From: Acetobacterium woodii
GTDB taxonomy: Bacteria > Bacillota > Clostridia > Eubacteriales > Eubacteriaceae
Direction: 5' to 3'
Assembly: GCA_016213825.1 (NCBI GenBank)
Contig: JACQZP010000030.1
Span: 124,001-188,000, forward strand
DNA length: 64,000 bases
Shown: piece after piece, positions 39,689 to 49,053 of the stretch
Layout of the letters: the number at the start of each line of letters is the position of its first letter
How positions within the stretch are numbered: position 1 is the first letter of the stretch
Made by a program: the position numbers and the translations under genes
Notes under the pieces: generated by a model
The model's database searches: none
Told to the model about the DNA's origin: nothing
The model's input: the letters and a program-made list of their open reading frames with translations, nothing else

Positions 39689-41994
39689 AAATAAAAACCT
39701 TGACGATTAAGGCATTTGGAAAATTTGAAAATAAAACCATCGATTTAGAACCCGGGCTCAACCTGGTTTATGGTAGTAACGAGGCCGGAAAAACGACCAT
39801 TCAGACCTTTATCCAGGGAATGTTTTTTGGCTTTTACAAGCCTTACCGAAAAAAGAAAACTTTCAGCGATGAATATGAAAAATACCTGCCCTGGAACCAG
39901 TTTGATTATAGTGGCTCTCTGGTTTATGAGGTGGATGGGCAGGAAATTCGTTTAGAACGGAATTTTTTAAGAGCTAAAGACAACCTGTTTATTTATGATA
40001 ACACCACCGGTAAAATAATCAATGATCAATTCAAATACGACGGCGTTATCCGCCAGAATCTGCCGTTGGGCAAGCTGGGAATGACTTCGGTAATTTACAA
40101 TAATACCGTTAACATGCGTCAGATTTACAATGACACTGAGTCCGGTGCCCAGGATGAAATCCGGGATTCTTACATGGAGATGCAGAATTCCAGCGGTATT
40201 GAAATTAATTTCAAAGGAATCGTTCGCCGCCTGGAAGAAAAAAAGAACACCATTGGTCGGTCTGGACAAAGTAAGTCTCGGGTTGGCGCTGCCATCCGGG
40301 AGCGGGATGAACTTCGGACCGTGTTAAAAGAAGCCGAAGAAGCATATGCTAAAGTGGCTGAAAACCAAGAAAAGATCACTCTGTATCAAAAGAAAATGAA
40401 ACATATCGAAGCAGAAAATGAGTATTTAACCCAGGAATCAGTGGTTAAGCGAAAAAAAGAATTGCTGCAGTCCTATGAAAAGATTAACAAACTGGAAAAA
40501 GAGAATAATCTGCTGGCGAAAAAAATCAAAGAAGACGAAATATACGAGGGCTTTACTTATAAGACTCTGGAAGGTTTAAAAGCCATTCAAAATCAGGTCG
40601 AGCGATTCAGTGATCAAATGGACTATATTGAGAAGGAAATGGCCGACTCCTCTGAACACCTGAAAACCATCCGCCAAAAAGAAGAATCCAAACGCCGAAC
40701 CATGGCTGGTAACAATCTGGAAAGCATTGCGGAAGATTATGAACTCTTCAAAAAAGAACAAAGTGAAGTGGAAGAGGTTGGGAAGAAAACCAACATTATT
40801 ATCAACGTAGTTTCCGGAACCATAACCCTGTTTGGTATGATCCTTGTGGTATTAGCTAATATGGGTCTGCTGGGAAGTAGTCAGGGTTTGGAAAATTTAT
40901 CGCTGACCATTGGTGTGACAATGGCAATTGTTGGTATTGTGGGACTTAGTTTTGGTATTTCAGCGACGATGAAGAAAAGACGTGTGCTGAAAAATAAAAA
41001 ACTGATTCCAATTCAGGAAGAAATTCTCAGCAAGTATCATCTTAAAGACGCAGTCGGTTTTGATAATTTCTACAAAAAAGCCGTCCGAACCCAAAAAGAA
41101 CTGGAACAGATGCAAAATGAAGGCGAATTGATTATCGTTCAGCTTTCCCGTCATCAGGCTGGTTTTGAAGTTCTTTTCGAACAGCGTCGGGGAATCATGC
41201 GGGATCTGGAAAGAAAACTGGCCGAATATGATGTTGAAGATGTTTCCGAATATGCGGAACGCTGTCAAAAAGGCCAACAATTAGAAGAGTTGAAAATTCG
41301 CTTTAACGGTAATTTACGTCTCCTGGAAAATCTGCTGGAAACTGTCAATGGTGGCAAAACTGATGGCGGACACAGGGTCTGGCAAAAAGCCTCGCCAAAA
41401 TCTGAAGAGCTTTTACGTTTAGGAAAAGAAATAGCCAGACTGGAAGGGGAAAACAATGCCTTAACCGACGGGATTGGTTTGCCGGTAGAAATAAGAGAAA
41501 CCATTAAATCGTTGGATAACCAGATCCAGGCCTGCGATATTGAAATCAAGGCCTGCGACGCTGCCCTTAAAATTCTGGCAACAATCCAGAAAGATTGTCA
41601 TCTGGAATCGGCTCCTGAGTTAAACAAAAACATCGGAAACATTTTAGAATCCATCACCCAGCATTACAAAGGGGTAAAAATTGATGAGTCCATGAAGCTT
41701 AAGGTCGTGGATCCCCAAGGTGGAGATTTCAAAAATGCCGAACAATTAAGTGCCGGTACCATGGATCAGGTTCATTTCGCTTTTCGCTATGGAATTGGCG
41801 ATGTGATCAACCATGAGATGCCTTTTATTTTAGACGAACCCTTTGTCAGATATGATAAACAACGAAAAGCCCAGGCACTTAAACTGCTGTCAGAACTAAG
41901 CAGCAAGCGACAGGTCATTCTTTTCACCTGTGATGATGATGAAGAGATTCAACTTAAAAAGTTAGGTGCTAACTATCATAAAATAACCCTCTAG
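39685..41994 (+). CDS. SbcC/YhaN-like SMC-type ATPase with membrane segments
   Basis: 769 residues. N-terminal Walker A YGSNEAGKTTIQTFI (about 30-44), C-terminal signature EQLSAGTMDQVHFAFR and Walker B MPFILDEPFVRYD. Between them lies a long coiled coil. Two hydrophobic helices (about 370-390 and 410-430: NVVSGTITLFGMILVVLAN and TMAIVGIVGLSFGI) interrupt it, as in YhaN-type rather than classical SbcC. The protein may thus be membrane-tethered. Partner of the upstream nuclease. Confidence 0.85.
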   Translation: MKIKTLTIKAFGKFENKTIDLEPGLNLVYGSNEAGKTTIQTFIQGMFFGFYKPYRKKKTFSDEYEKYLPWNQFDYSGSLVYEVDGQEIRLERNFLRAKDNLFIYDNTTGKIINDQFKYDGVIRQNLPLGKLGMTSVIYNNTVNMRQIYNDTESGAQDEIRDSYMEMQNSSGIEINFKGIVRRLEEKKNTIGRSGQSKSRVGAAIRERDELRTVLKEAEEAYAKVAENQEKITLYQKKMKHIEAENEYLTQESVVKRKKELLQSYEKINKLEKENNLLAKKIKEDEIYEGFTYKTLEGLKAIQNQVERFSDQMDYIEKEMADSSEHLKTIRQKEESKRRTMAGNNLESIAEDYELFKKEQSEVEEVGKKTNIIINVVSGTITLFGMILVVLANMGLLGSSQGLENLSLTIGVTMAIVGIVGLSFGISATMKKRRVLKNKKLIPIQEEILSKYHLKDAVGFDNFYKKAVRTQKELEQMQNEGELIIVQLSRHQAGFEVLFEQRRGIMRDLERKLAEYDVEDVSEYAERCQKGQQLEELKIRFNGNLRLLENLLETVNGGKTDGGHRVWQKASPKSEELLRLGKEIARLEGENNALTDGIGLPVEIRETIKSLDNQIQACDIEIKACDAALKILATIQKDCHLESAPELNKNIGNILESITQHYKGVKIDESMKLKVVDPQGGDFKNAEQLSAGTMDQVHFAFRYGIGDVINHEMPFILDEPFVRYDKQRKAQALKLLSELSSKRQVILFTCDDDEEIQLKKLGANYHKITL

Positions 41995-42004
41995 AAGTAC
42001 AACA

Positions 42005-42032
42005 GCGGGCGGGTGCTACCCGCCCCTACGAA
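42005..42032 (+). repeat. Dispersed palindromic repeat, copy 1 (GGGCGGGT type)
   Basis: GGGCGGGT-GCT-ACCCGCCC (42007-42025) followed by CTACGAA. A second copy in opposite orientation lies at 61343-61368. The remainder of 41995-42156 is AT-rich and holds no gene. Confidence 0.7.
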
Positions 42033-42156
42033 CCGCAATGAGCTACACCAAGCCAAATCAAAATTGCGCAATAACCAAGAAATCGTCATTCAACTAATCA
42101 TATCTAAATTTCTGATAAAGTTTATCCAAAGAAAAATAAAAAATCGACTAAACACC

Positions 42157-42186
42157 TTGCTTTAGATAGTGGAAATCCTTTACAAT
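42157..42186 (+). promoter_or_regulatory. Promoter of the DRTGG-HydS operon
   Basis: TTGCTT (42157-42162), 18 bp, TACAAT (42181-42186). Confidence 0.5.
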
Positions 42187-42220
42187 GATAGTAACAAGTT
42201 TAAATGAAGGAGAAAGTGCT

Positions 42221-42571
42221 ATGAAATTAAGTCAAGTAAGAGACCTTCTCGAAGCTGTTGTGTTGTCAGGGGAAAGCCATCTCGACGATGAAGTTCAGTC
42301 TGGTTTTGGGTGTGATCTCATGAGTGATGTTTTATGCTTTGCCAGAGAAGATGCCATTCTATTAACTGGTCTTGTCAACAAGCAGGTTCTTAACACTGCA
42401 GATATGGCTAACATGAACAGTATTATCTTTGTCAGAAATAAAATGCCAAGTCAGGAAATGATCGCTATGGCAAAAGAAAGAAATCTCCTGGTGATGTCCA
42501 CCAAATATATTCTTTTCGAAAGCTGCGGCATTCTCTATAGCAATGGTCTGAAAGGAGCTCACCTTAGATGA
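42221..42571 (+). CDS. DRTGG-domain protein
   Basis: 116 residues matching the DRTGG fold seen in regulatory parts of phosphotransacetylases and CBS proteins. Recognised by the pattern GCDLMSDVLCFAREDAILLTGLVN and the C-terminal MSTKYILFESCGILY. Ligand unknown, possibly a nucleotide. AAGGAGA and ATG at 42221; 12 codons of upstream frame lack support. It overlaps the next gene by four bases. The pair DRTGG/anti-sigma ATPase recurs upstream of hydrogenase genes in acetogens and Thermotogales (from memory). Confidence 0.75.
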   Translation: MKLSQVRDLLEAVVLSGESHLDDEVQSGFGCDLMSDVLCFAREDAILLTGLVNKQVLNTADMANMNSIIFVRNKMPSQEMIAMAKERNLLVMSTKYILFESCGILYSNGLKGAHLR

Positions 42572-42984
42572 GCTATGAACTTATCTTTGACGTGAAACGC
42601 GGCGATTTTGAAACCGCCGGGGAAGCATCAAGAAAAATCAAACACACCCTTCAACAGTTAGGAATTTCCAATAAAATTATCAGAAAAGTATCCATTGCCG
42701 GCTATGAAGGCGAAATGAATCTAGCCATCCATTCATCTGGCGGTAAAATTATTCTGGAAGTCGGCGAAAAAGAATTGATCTTAACCATCGAGGATGTCGG
42801 CCCGGGAATTCAGGATCTGAACCTGGCCATGACTGAAGGCTGGTCAACTGCCGGTGACGAAGTCAGACAAATGGGTTTTGGTGCCGGAATGGGCTTACCC
42901 AACATGAAGAATAACGCTGATGATTTTGAAATCACTTCAAAAATTGGCGAAGGCACAAAAATTGTCATGAAATTTTTAGTTTAA
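42568..42984 (+). CDS. Anti-sigma/RsbW-like ATP-binding protein
   Basis: 138 residues, HATPase_c_2 fold without a dimerisation domain. Motifs: [13 protein letters not shown] (N-box region), [13 protein letters not shown] (G1), and [20 protein letters not shown] (G2). RsbW-type kinases phosphorylate an antagonist or bind sigma factors; here no antagonist gene is adjacent, and the context suggests signal output from the sensory hydrogenase encoded next (inference). Confidence 0.8.
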   Translation: MSYELIFDVKRGDFETAGEASRKIKHTLQQLGISNKIIRKVSIAGYEGEMNLAIHSSGGKIILEVGEKELILTIEDVGPGIQDLNLAMTEGWSTAGDEVRQMGFGAGMGLPNMKNNADDFEITSKIGEGTKIVMKFLV

Positions 42985-43003
42985 ACAGAAAGAAGGTAGG
43001 CAT

Positions 43004-44347
43004 ATGGAAAAATTACTTCATTCTGTATACCTTGATGAGGAAAAATGTCTGGGATGTACCACCTGTCTCAGAAGCTGTCCCACTGGAGCCATCAGAGTTC
43101 GAGGTGGAAAAGCAATTATTAATGAGTCGAAATGCATTGATTGTGGCGAGTGTATTCGCATTTGTCCCCATCATGCCAAGCTGGCAAAAACAGATCTCCT
43201 CTCAAAAAAGGAGAATTATAAATATAAGGTCGCCTTGGTGGCACCGGCAATCATCGGTCAATTTAAACCGAAATATTCCATTACGGAGATCCTTTCGGCC
43301 GTTAAAGCCCTTGGTTTTGATGAGGTGGTGGAAGTGGCCTATGGCGCGGAGGTCGTTGGGCAAGCCCTCAAATATGAATACCATGCTAAACGCTATCCCA
43401 AACCATTAATTTCGTCTGCTTGTCCGGCGGTTGTTAAATTGATTCAGGTACGGTTTCCTGAACTCACGGACAACATTTGTCGATTAAAATCACCCATGGC
43501 CATGACCGCCAGACTGGTGCGAAAACGCTTACGCGAAGAAGGTGACTTTAAAAACGACGAAATTGGCGTTTTCTTCATAACCCCCTGTGCGGCAAAAGCC
43601 ACCATGGTTAATAATCCGGCTACCACCGAATATGATAAGTATGATCTGATCGATGGTGCCATTGCCATCAAAGATATTTACAGTGATCTCTCCAGCCATA
43701 TCGGCAACTGCCCGATTCAGGAAGGCATCCATAATACGACTCCCGAATCCTGCTCATGGGCACTTTCAGGCGGTGAAAGTGAATATCTTAAAAATAAAAA
43801 TGTCCTCCATGTCGACGGTATCCAGAACGTCATCAACGTCCTGGAAGAAATCGAATGCGGCAAACTGGATACCATTGAATTTTTCGAAGGTCTGGCCTGT
43901 ATCGGCGGTTGTGTCGGCGGTTGTCTGACGGTAGAAAATAATTATGTCGCCAAAATGTATATTCAGGATCGGGCCAAAAAAATGAAGCAGACATCCATTG
44001 TCCATATGTCAGACGAATATGTAAAAAGCATCTACAACTCCGGCATGATGCACATTAAAGAACGCATTCTGCCAAGAAGTCCGGTTCCCTTGGATCAGGA
44101 CATCAATAAAGCCATTGCCAAAATGAAGCAAATCGAAATACTGGAAGATAAACTTCCCGGTCTGGATTGTGGTTCCTGCGGCGCTCCAGGCTGTCGGGCG
44201 CTAGCCGAAGATATCGTGGCCGGAAAAGCCAAAGAAATCGACTGCGTTTTTGTCTTAAAAGATCGGGTTAGAGATCTCTCTGTTTTAACCAATGAACTAT
44301 TGCAAGTGGAACATCCCACCGAAAAACCTCTGAACAAGAAAGATTAA
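43004..44347 (+). CDS. Sensory-type [FeFe] hydrogenase-like protein (HydS-like)
   Basis: 447 residues. N-terminal two [4Fe-4S] motifs ([22 protein letters not shown]), then an H-cluster domain whose three loops are altered: SSACPAV (137-143) for TSCCPx[10 protein letters not shown] for MPCxxKxxE, and [14 protein letters not shown]. The proton-relay Cys is replaced by Ala while the cluster Cys140 is kept, as known for Thermotoga HydS. The C-terminus has a third Fe-S domain ([10 protein letters not shown]) and no PAS domain. This points to H2 or redox sensing rather than catalysis. Surrounded by signalling-type genes. Confidence 0.85.
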   Translation: MEKLLHSVYLDEEKCLGCTTCLRSCPTGAIRVRGGKAIINESKCIDCGECIRICPHHAKLAKTDLLSKKENYKYKVALVAPAIIGQFKPKYSITEILSAVKALGFDEVVEVAYGAEVVGQALKYEYHAKRYPKPLISSACPAVVKLIQVRFPELTDNICRLKSPMAMTARLVRKRLREEGDFKNDEIGVFFITPCAAKATMVNNPATTEYDKYDLIDGAIAIKDIYSDLSSHIGNCPIQEGIHNTTPESCSWALSGGESEYLKNKNVLHVDGIQNVINVLEEIECGKLDTIEFFEGLACIGGCVGGCLTVENNYVAKMYIQDRAKKMKQTSIVHMSDEYVKSIYNSGMMHIKERILPRSPVPLDQDINKAIAKMKQIEILEDKLPGLDCGSCGAPGCRALAEDIVAGKAKEIDCVFVLKDRVRDLSVLTNELLQVEHPTEKPLNKKD

Positions 44348-44437
44348 CAATTGATCGGTACGATAGTTTGTCAACAACCCGAAAGATTATCAAATCTATT
44401 TTATGGATAACATATGCAAATTTAAAGGAGAATATGA

Positions 44438-44770
44438 ATGAAGGTTAGTGAATTATTAGAAAACAAAGAATTCAAGTGTCTCAATCCCCAGGTAGGAATC
44501 GAAGGGGTGATTAAAAGTGGTTACGTTGGTGATTTATTAAGCTGGGTTATGGCTAATGCTGGCAACGAATGTGCTTGGGTAACGATCCAGACCCATGTCA
44601 ATATCATTGCCGTGGCAACCCTCCTTGAAATGACCTGTGTCATCATTCCCGAAGGCGCCGAAGTGGAAGAAAGTACGCTGGAACGTGCGATCATCGAAGA
44701 CATCCCTATTCTCATTACCGGTCTCAATGCCTATGAAGTCTGTAAAATATTGGGAAACGCCGGCGTATAA
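44438..44770 (+). CDS. Second DRTGG-domain protein
   Basis: 110 residues, DRTGG fold: GYVGDLLSWVMANAGNECAWVTIQTHVNIIAVATLLEM is divided over its core. Paralogous in size and position to the 42221 protein. AAAGGAG precedes the ATG. One base separates it from the PHP gene. Confidence 0.72.
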   Translation: MKVSELLENKEFKCLNPQVGIEGVIKSGYVGDLLSWVMANAGNECAWVTIQTHVNIIAVATLLEMTCVIIPEGAEVEESTLERAIIEDIPILITGLNAYEVCKILGNAGV

Positions 44771-44771
44771 A

Positions 44772-45500
44772 ATGGAAAAGGTAGCCATAGACCTCCACAT
44801 TCACTCAGTCTTGTCTCCATGTGGAGAAGAAGAGATGACTCCCAATAACATTGTCAATATGGCGCTTATCAAAGAACTTGATTTTATTGCCGTAACCGAC
44901 CATAATACCGCCAAGAACTTGCCGGCTGTTATGGCCGTTGCCAAGGAATTAGCAAAAGAACTGGAAAAAGGGATTTGTGTTCTTCCGGGAATTGAAGTCA
45001 CCACCAAAGAAGAAGCTCATATTTTGGCTTATCTGCCAACCTTGGAAGCGGCTATGGAATTGGATAAAATTATTTATGAGCACCTGCCGGATGTGATGAA
45101 TGAAAAAGAATTGTTTGGTCCCCAATACATCATGGACAAAAATGATAACATCATTGGTGAGGTCGATAAGCTGCTTATTTCAGCCACCGATATTGGCGTG
45201 GATCAGCTCTGGCAAATCGTCACGGATCTCGGGGGCGTCATGGTTCCCGCTCATATCGACCGAAAGTCTTATAGCTTGATTGCCTCGCTGGGTTTTATTC
45301 CCCTGGAATTGGATATCAAGACCTGTGAAGTTTCAAAAAAGGAAACTTTCGAGAATGTCTTAAATAACTTTCGGTTCTTTAAAGACTATCAGTTCATTCA
45401 TGGCTCCGATGCCCATCAACTGGAAGACATGGCCGAACGGGAGTATTTTTTAGAACTGCCAGACATGCAGCGGCAAACGCTAATACGCTATTTGGGCTAA
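44772..45500 (+). CDS. PHP-domain phosphoesterase
   Basis: 242 residues. Metal-binding motifs: DLHIHSVLSPCGEEEM, AVTDHNTAKN, LPGIEVTTKEEAHIL, VPAHIDR and IHGSDAHQLEDM. These are the His/Asp/Glu set of the PHP family (phosphoesterases related to PolX and histidinol phosphatase). The start ATG is two bases after the upstream stop. It probably works with the DRTGG pair and sensory hydrogenase in one signalling operon; substrate unknown. Confidence 0.8.
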   Translation: MEKVAIDLHIHSVLSPCGEEEMTPNNIVNMALIKELDFIAVTDHNTAKNLPAVMAVAKELAKELEKGICVLPGIEVTTKEEAHILAYLPTLEAAMELDKIIYEHLPDVMNEKELFGPQYIMDKNDNIIGEVDKLLISATDIGVDQLWQIVTDLGGVMVPAHIDRKSYSLIASLGFIPLELDIKTCEVSKKETFENVLNNFRFFKDYQFIHGSDAHQLEDMAEREYFLELPDMQRQTLIRYLG

Positions 45501-45524
45501 TTGGTCGGTGCGGTAGTTTATCGC

Positions 45525-45562
45525 AAAAGTAGGTGTTAAAAAAAAAACACCTACTTTTTTTG
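45525..45562 (+). terminator. Terminator before the hyd operon
   Basis: AAAAGTAGGTGTT/AACACCTACTTTTTT with an A-rich loop. Confidence 0.85.
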
Positions 45563-45691
45563 TGCAAAATTATTACACTTTATTTAAAAAAAAAACAAAT
45601 GAGTAGAAATTTTACTTCGAAAATCAAAAAAGTTAAAGGTTTTCATTAAATTTTGGTGTAAAAAGAGTAAAAAATTTATCTGTTATTAATA

Positions 45692-45730
45692 TAACGAAAG
45701 ATTTCGTTATGTGTTATAATGACTTCGTTA
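45692..45730 (+). promoter_or_regulatory. hyd operon promoter with TAACGAAA palindrome
   Basis: The perfect palindrome TAACGAAA-GA-TTTCGTTA (45692-45709) lies just upstream of TATAAT (45715-45720) and covers the expected -35 position. A further half site TTCGTTA (45724-45730) lies 21 bp after the second arm, near the start of transcription. No -35 consensus is visible. A dedicated regulator of the hydrogenase is likely; it is not a Rex site. Confidence 0.55.
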
Positions 45731-45786
45731 GAAAATATGCAATCAATGCGTAAAGGTTTGCACGATTTAATTAGGAGGTTTGAAAA

Positions 45787-46257
45787 TTGGCTGAATTAAT
45801 ACCAGTTGAAAATTTGGACGTAGTAAAGGCAATAGTCGCCGAGCACAGAGAAGTACCAGGTTGTTTAATGCAAATTTTGCAAGAAACACAAGAAAAGTAC
45901 GGCTACTTACCACTTGCACTACAGGGAACCATCGCAGATGAGTTAGGGATCCCCTTAACAGAAGTCTATGGTGTGGCAACATTTTATTCGCAATTTACAC
46001 TTACACCAAAAGGAAAATTCAAAATTGGTATCTGTTTGGGAACAGCTTGTTATGTTAGAGGCGCCCAACCAATTATTGACAAAGTTAACGGCATTCTGGG
46101 AACAGCTGTTGGCGACACAACTGAAGATGGAAAATGGTCAGTTGATGCAACACGATGTGTTGGTGCCTGTGGTTTAGCTCCAGTAATGATGATTAACGAA
46201 GAAGTATTTGGACGTTTGACCGTAGATGAAATTCCAGGAATCCTAGAAAAATTCTAG
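45787..46257 (+). CDS. hydC: Bifurcating hydrogenase subunit HydC (NuoE-like)
   Basis: 156 residues, TTG start eight bases behind AGGAGG. Thioredoxin-like [2Fe-2S] subunit: CLGTACYVRGAQ and CVGACGLAPVMMI supply the four Cys; LGIPLTEVYGVATFYSQFTL is the NuoE signature. It passes electrons in the HydABC complex that oxidises H2 while reducing ferredoxin and NAD together. First gene of the operon hydCEDBA. Confidence 0.95.
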   Translation: MAELIPVENLDVVKAIVAEHREVPGCLMQILQETQEKYGYLPLALQGTIADELGIPLTEVYGVATFYSQFTLTPKGKFKIGICLGTACYVRGAQPIIDKVNGILGTAVGDTTEDGKWSVDATRCVGACGLAPVMMINEEVFGRLTVDEIPGILEKF

Positions 46258-46266
46258 TTAACAGTT

Positions 46267-46854
46267 ATGAAAGAATTGTCCCTTCACATATTGGATATTA
46301 CTCAGAATTCCATCAGAGCACAGGCGAAGCTTGTTAGATTAGTGATTATTGAATCCTTGGCAAATAATGAACTCACCATTATCATCGAAGATGATGGATG
46401 TGGAATACCGGCTGATAGGCTTCAGAACATCACCGATCCTTTTGTTACAACCAGAACAACCCGAAGAGTTGGACTGGGTTTATCCCTATTCAAAGCAGCA
46501 GCGGAAGCATGCGGCGGATTTTTCGAGATAAGCTCAACCCCGGGGGTCGGAACAAAAGTGGTTGGAACTTTTATGCGGGATCATATCGACCGTGCACCCC
46601 TTGGGAATATGGCAGATACGATTCTCACCATGGTAATGTCTTTTGGAGAGACTGATCTTAACTATGAACACGACTACAATAACCAACTATTTGTTTTTAA
46701 TACACGTGAAATTAAAGAGATCCTGGATGTCGAATCTTTAAACGAACCGGACATTCTTAATTGGATCCGGGAATTCGTACAAGAGGGTCTTGAAGAAATT
46801 ATGGAGGAAAATATTTATGGCAAAGTCCTTAGCAGAACTAAAAGCGATTCGTGA
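46267..46854 (+). CDS. hydE: HydE, histidine-kinase-like ATP-binding protein of the hyd operon
   Basis: 195 residues. HATPase_c motifs: HILDITQNSIRAQA (N-box), EDDGCGIPADRL (G1), TTRRVGLGLSLFKAAAEACGG (G2). No His phospho-acceptor domain. This gene is embedded in the hydrogenase operon of A. woodii under the name hydE; its protein is not a stable subunit as far as I know. It overlaps hydD by 38 bases. Confidence 0.85.
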   Translation: MKELSLHILDITQNSIRAQAKLVRLVIIESLANNELTIIIEDDGCGIPADRLQNITDPFVTTRTTRRVGLGLSLFKAAAEACGGFFEISSTPGVGTKVVGTFMRDHIDRAPLGNMADTILTMVMSFGETDLNYEHDYNNQLFVFNTREIKEILDVESLNEPDILNWIREFVQEGLEEIMEENIYGKVLSRTKSDS

Positions 46855-47215
46855 TAAAAAATTAAACGAAATCAATTTACGACATGGCAAAAACGGCTAC
46901 CGTGTTGTCGTCGGAATGGCAACTTGTGGCATCGCTGCAGGTGCACGACCAGTAATGGTAAAATTGATGGAAGAAGTGGATTCTAAAGGTTTAGTAGACG
47001 TAACTGTTGCCCAAACCGGATGTATCGGATCATGTCGATTAGAACCAATTGTAGAAGTTTACGATGCCAACAATGACAAAGTAACTTATGTCCATGTAAC
47101 ACCAGAAAAAGTTACAAGAATTGTAGAAGAACACTTGGCTCAAGGCAAAGTGGTTGATGAATATACCATGACTGTGGTTGATGGTAAGGTCATCGATCCA
47201 ACGGTTAAGGGTTAA
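46817..47215 (+). CDS. hydD: HydD, thioredoxin-like [2Fe-2S] protein
   Basis: 132 residues. Cys at GMATCGIAAGA and TGCIGSCRLEPIVEV match the [2Fe-2S] thioredoxin-like fold also found at the N-terminus of HydB. The ATG at 46817 follows ATGGAGGAAAATATTT, giving a GGAGG site; the open frame further upstream belongs to hydE's end. Subunit or accessory of the bifurcating hydrogenase. Confidence 0.9.
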   Translation: MAKSLAELKAIRDKKLNEINLRHGKNGYRVVVGMATCGIAAGARPVMVKLMEEVDSKGLVDVTVAQTGCIGSCRLEPIVEVYDANNDKVTYVHVTPEKVTRIVEEHLAQGKVVDEYTMTVVDGKVIDPTVKG

Positions 47216-47234
47216 TTGAGGAGGAGAAGAGCAG

Positions 47235-49034
47235 ATGGCATATAAACGTTCGCAGATACTGATTTGTGGTGGCACGGGATGTACTTCCTCTGGTTCCATG
47301 GTATTGGTAAAGGAATTAAAAAAAGAACTCGTAAAACACGATATACTTGATGAAGTTGAAGTTGTTGCAACAGGTTGTTTTGGTTTGTGTGAATTGGGAC
47401 CAGTTGTTATTGTTTACCCAGAAGGCACATTCTATAGCCGCGTTGAAGCAGCTGATATTCCTGAATTAGTTGAAGAACACCTTGTTAAAGGTCGTCCACT
47501 GGATCGACTGATCTACACCGAAAAAGGTGATGGACATCATCCACTGTCAATCAACGAATTAGGATTCTTCAAAAAACAAAAACGTATTGCGTTAGCAAAT
47601 TGTGGCGTTATTGACCCAGAAAACATTGATGAATACATTGGTTTTGACGGCTATATGGCACTTGAAAAAGTACTGTTAACCATGACACCAGTTGACGTTA
47701 TCAATGAAGTTAAAGCTTCCGGTCTTCGTGGTCGTGGGGGCGGTGGATTCCCTACCGGTCTTAAATGGCAATTTGCCCATGATGCAGTATCAGAAGATGG
47801 CATAAAATACGTAGCATGTAACGCAGATGAGGGTGACCCAGGCGCGTTCATGGATCGTTCCGTATTAGAAGGTGATCCACATGCATTAATCGAAGCGATG
47901 GCAATTGCAGGTTTTGCAGTTGGCGCAGCTAAAGGTTATGTATATGTTCGTGCTGAGTATCCAATCGCTGTAAACCGTCTGCAAATCGCGATTGACCAGG
48001 CAAAAGAATATGGTTTATTAGGTGAAAACATTTTTGATACTGATTTCGCTTTTGACCTTGAAATTCGTCTTGGCGCCGGCGCTTTCGTATGTGGTGAAGA
48101 AACAGCACTAATGAACTCTATTGAAGGTAAACGTGGTGAACCGCGTCCACGTCCTCCATTCCCAGCAAACAAAGGTTTATTTGGAAAACCAACCGTTTTA
48201 AATAACGTTGAAACATATGCAAATATTCCAGCCATTATCTTAAAAGGCGCAGAATGGTTTGCATCAGTAGGAACCGAAAAATCTAAAGGAACAAAAGTAT
48301 TCGCACTTGGTGGAAAAATCAATAACACCGGTCTTCTCGAAATCCCAATGGGTACAACCCTGCGAGAAATCGTATTTGAAATCGGTGGTGGTATTCCCAA
48401 CGGTAAAGCTTTCAAAGCAGCTCAAACTGGTGGACCATCAGGCGGATGTATCCCTGCTTCTTTATTAGATACAGCAATTGATTATGATAACCTGATCGCG
48501 ATTGGCTCAATGATGGGTTCTGGTGGTTTGATCGTAATGGATGAAGACAACTGTATGGTTGACGTTGCTCGTTTCTTCCTTGACTTTACTCAAGACGAAT
48601 CTTGTGGTAAATGCCCACCTTGCCGTATTGGTACTAAGAGAATGCTTGAAATTCTTGAACGGATCTGTGACGGAAAAGGAATCGAAGGCGACATCGAACG
48701 ATTACAAGAATTGGCAGTCGGTATTAAAGCCTCAGCCCTTTGTGGATTGGGACAAACTGCTCCAAACCCTGTTCTTTCTACCATTCACTATTTCAGAGAT
48801 GAATATGAAGCACATATCAATGATAAAAAATGCCCAGCTGGCGTATGTAAACATTTGTTAGACTTCAAAATTGATGAAAACACTTGTAAAGGTTGTGGTA
48901 TCTGTGCTAAAAAATGCCCAGCTGATGCTATTACTGGCGAAAAGAAGAAACCATACACCATTGATACTGCAAAATGTATAAAATGTGGTGCCTGTATTGA
49001 AGCCTGTCCATTTGGCTCCATTTCCAAGGCTTGA
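47235..49034 (+). CDS. hydB: Bifurcating hydrogenase subunit HydB (NuoF-like, FMN/NAD)
   Basis: 599 residues. N-terminal thioredoxin-like [2Fe-2S] part (ICGGTGCTSSG, ATGCFGLCELGP), NAD/FMN core (GLRGRGGGGFPTGLKW, NADEGDPGAFMDR, GAGAFVCGEETALMNS), the NuoF cluster SCGKCPPCRIGTKRM, and a C-terminal two-cluster ferredoxin domain (CKGCGICAKKCPADAI, CIKCGACIEACPFGSI). It holds the FMN thought to be the bifurcation site. GGAGGAG precedes the ATG. Confidence 0.96.
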   Translation: MAYKRSQILICGGTGCTSSGSMVLVKELKKELVKHDILDEVEVVATGCFGLCELGPVVIVYPEGTFYSRVEAADIPELVEEHLVKGRPLDRLIYTEKGDGHHPLSINELGFFKKQKRIALANCGVIDPENIDEYIGFDGYMALEKVLLTMTPVDVINEVKASGLRGRGGGGFPTGLKWQFAHDAVSEDGIKYVACNADEGDPGAFMDRSVLEGDPHALIEAMAIAGFAVGAAKGYVYVRAEYPIAVNRLQIAIDQAKEYGLLGENIFDTDFAFDLEIRLGAGAFVCGEETALMNSIEGKRGEPRPRPPFPANKGLFGKPTVLNNVETYANIPAIILKGAEWFASVGTEKSKGTKVFALGGKINNTGLLEIPMGTTLREIVFEIGGGIPNGKAFKAAQTGGPSGGCIPASLLDTAIDYDNLIAIGSMMGSGGLIVMDEDNCMVDVARFFLDFTQDESCGKCPPCRIGTKRMLEILERICDGKGIEGDIERLQELAVGIKASALCGLGQTAPNPVLSTIHYFRDEYEAHINDKKCPAGVCKHLLDFKIDENTCKGCGICAKKCPADAITGEKKKPYTIDTAKCIKCGACIEACPFGSISKA

Positions 49035-49053
49035 TGAGGAGGTTAACAGAATA

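Noticed and set aside
45692-45709. Rex operator at the hydrogenase promoter
   Set aside because: Sequence TAACGAAA/TTTCGTTA does not fit the TTGTTAA-N4-TTAACAA consensus.
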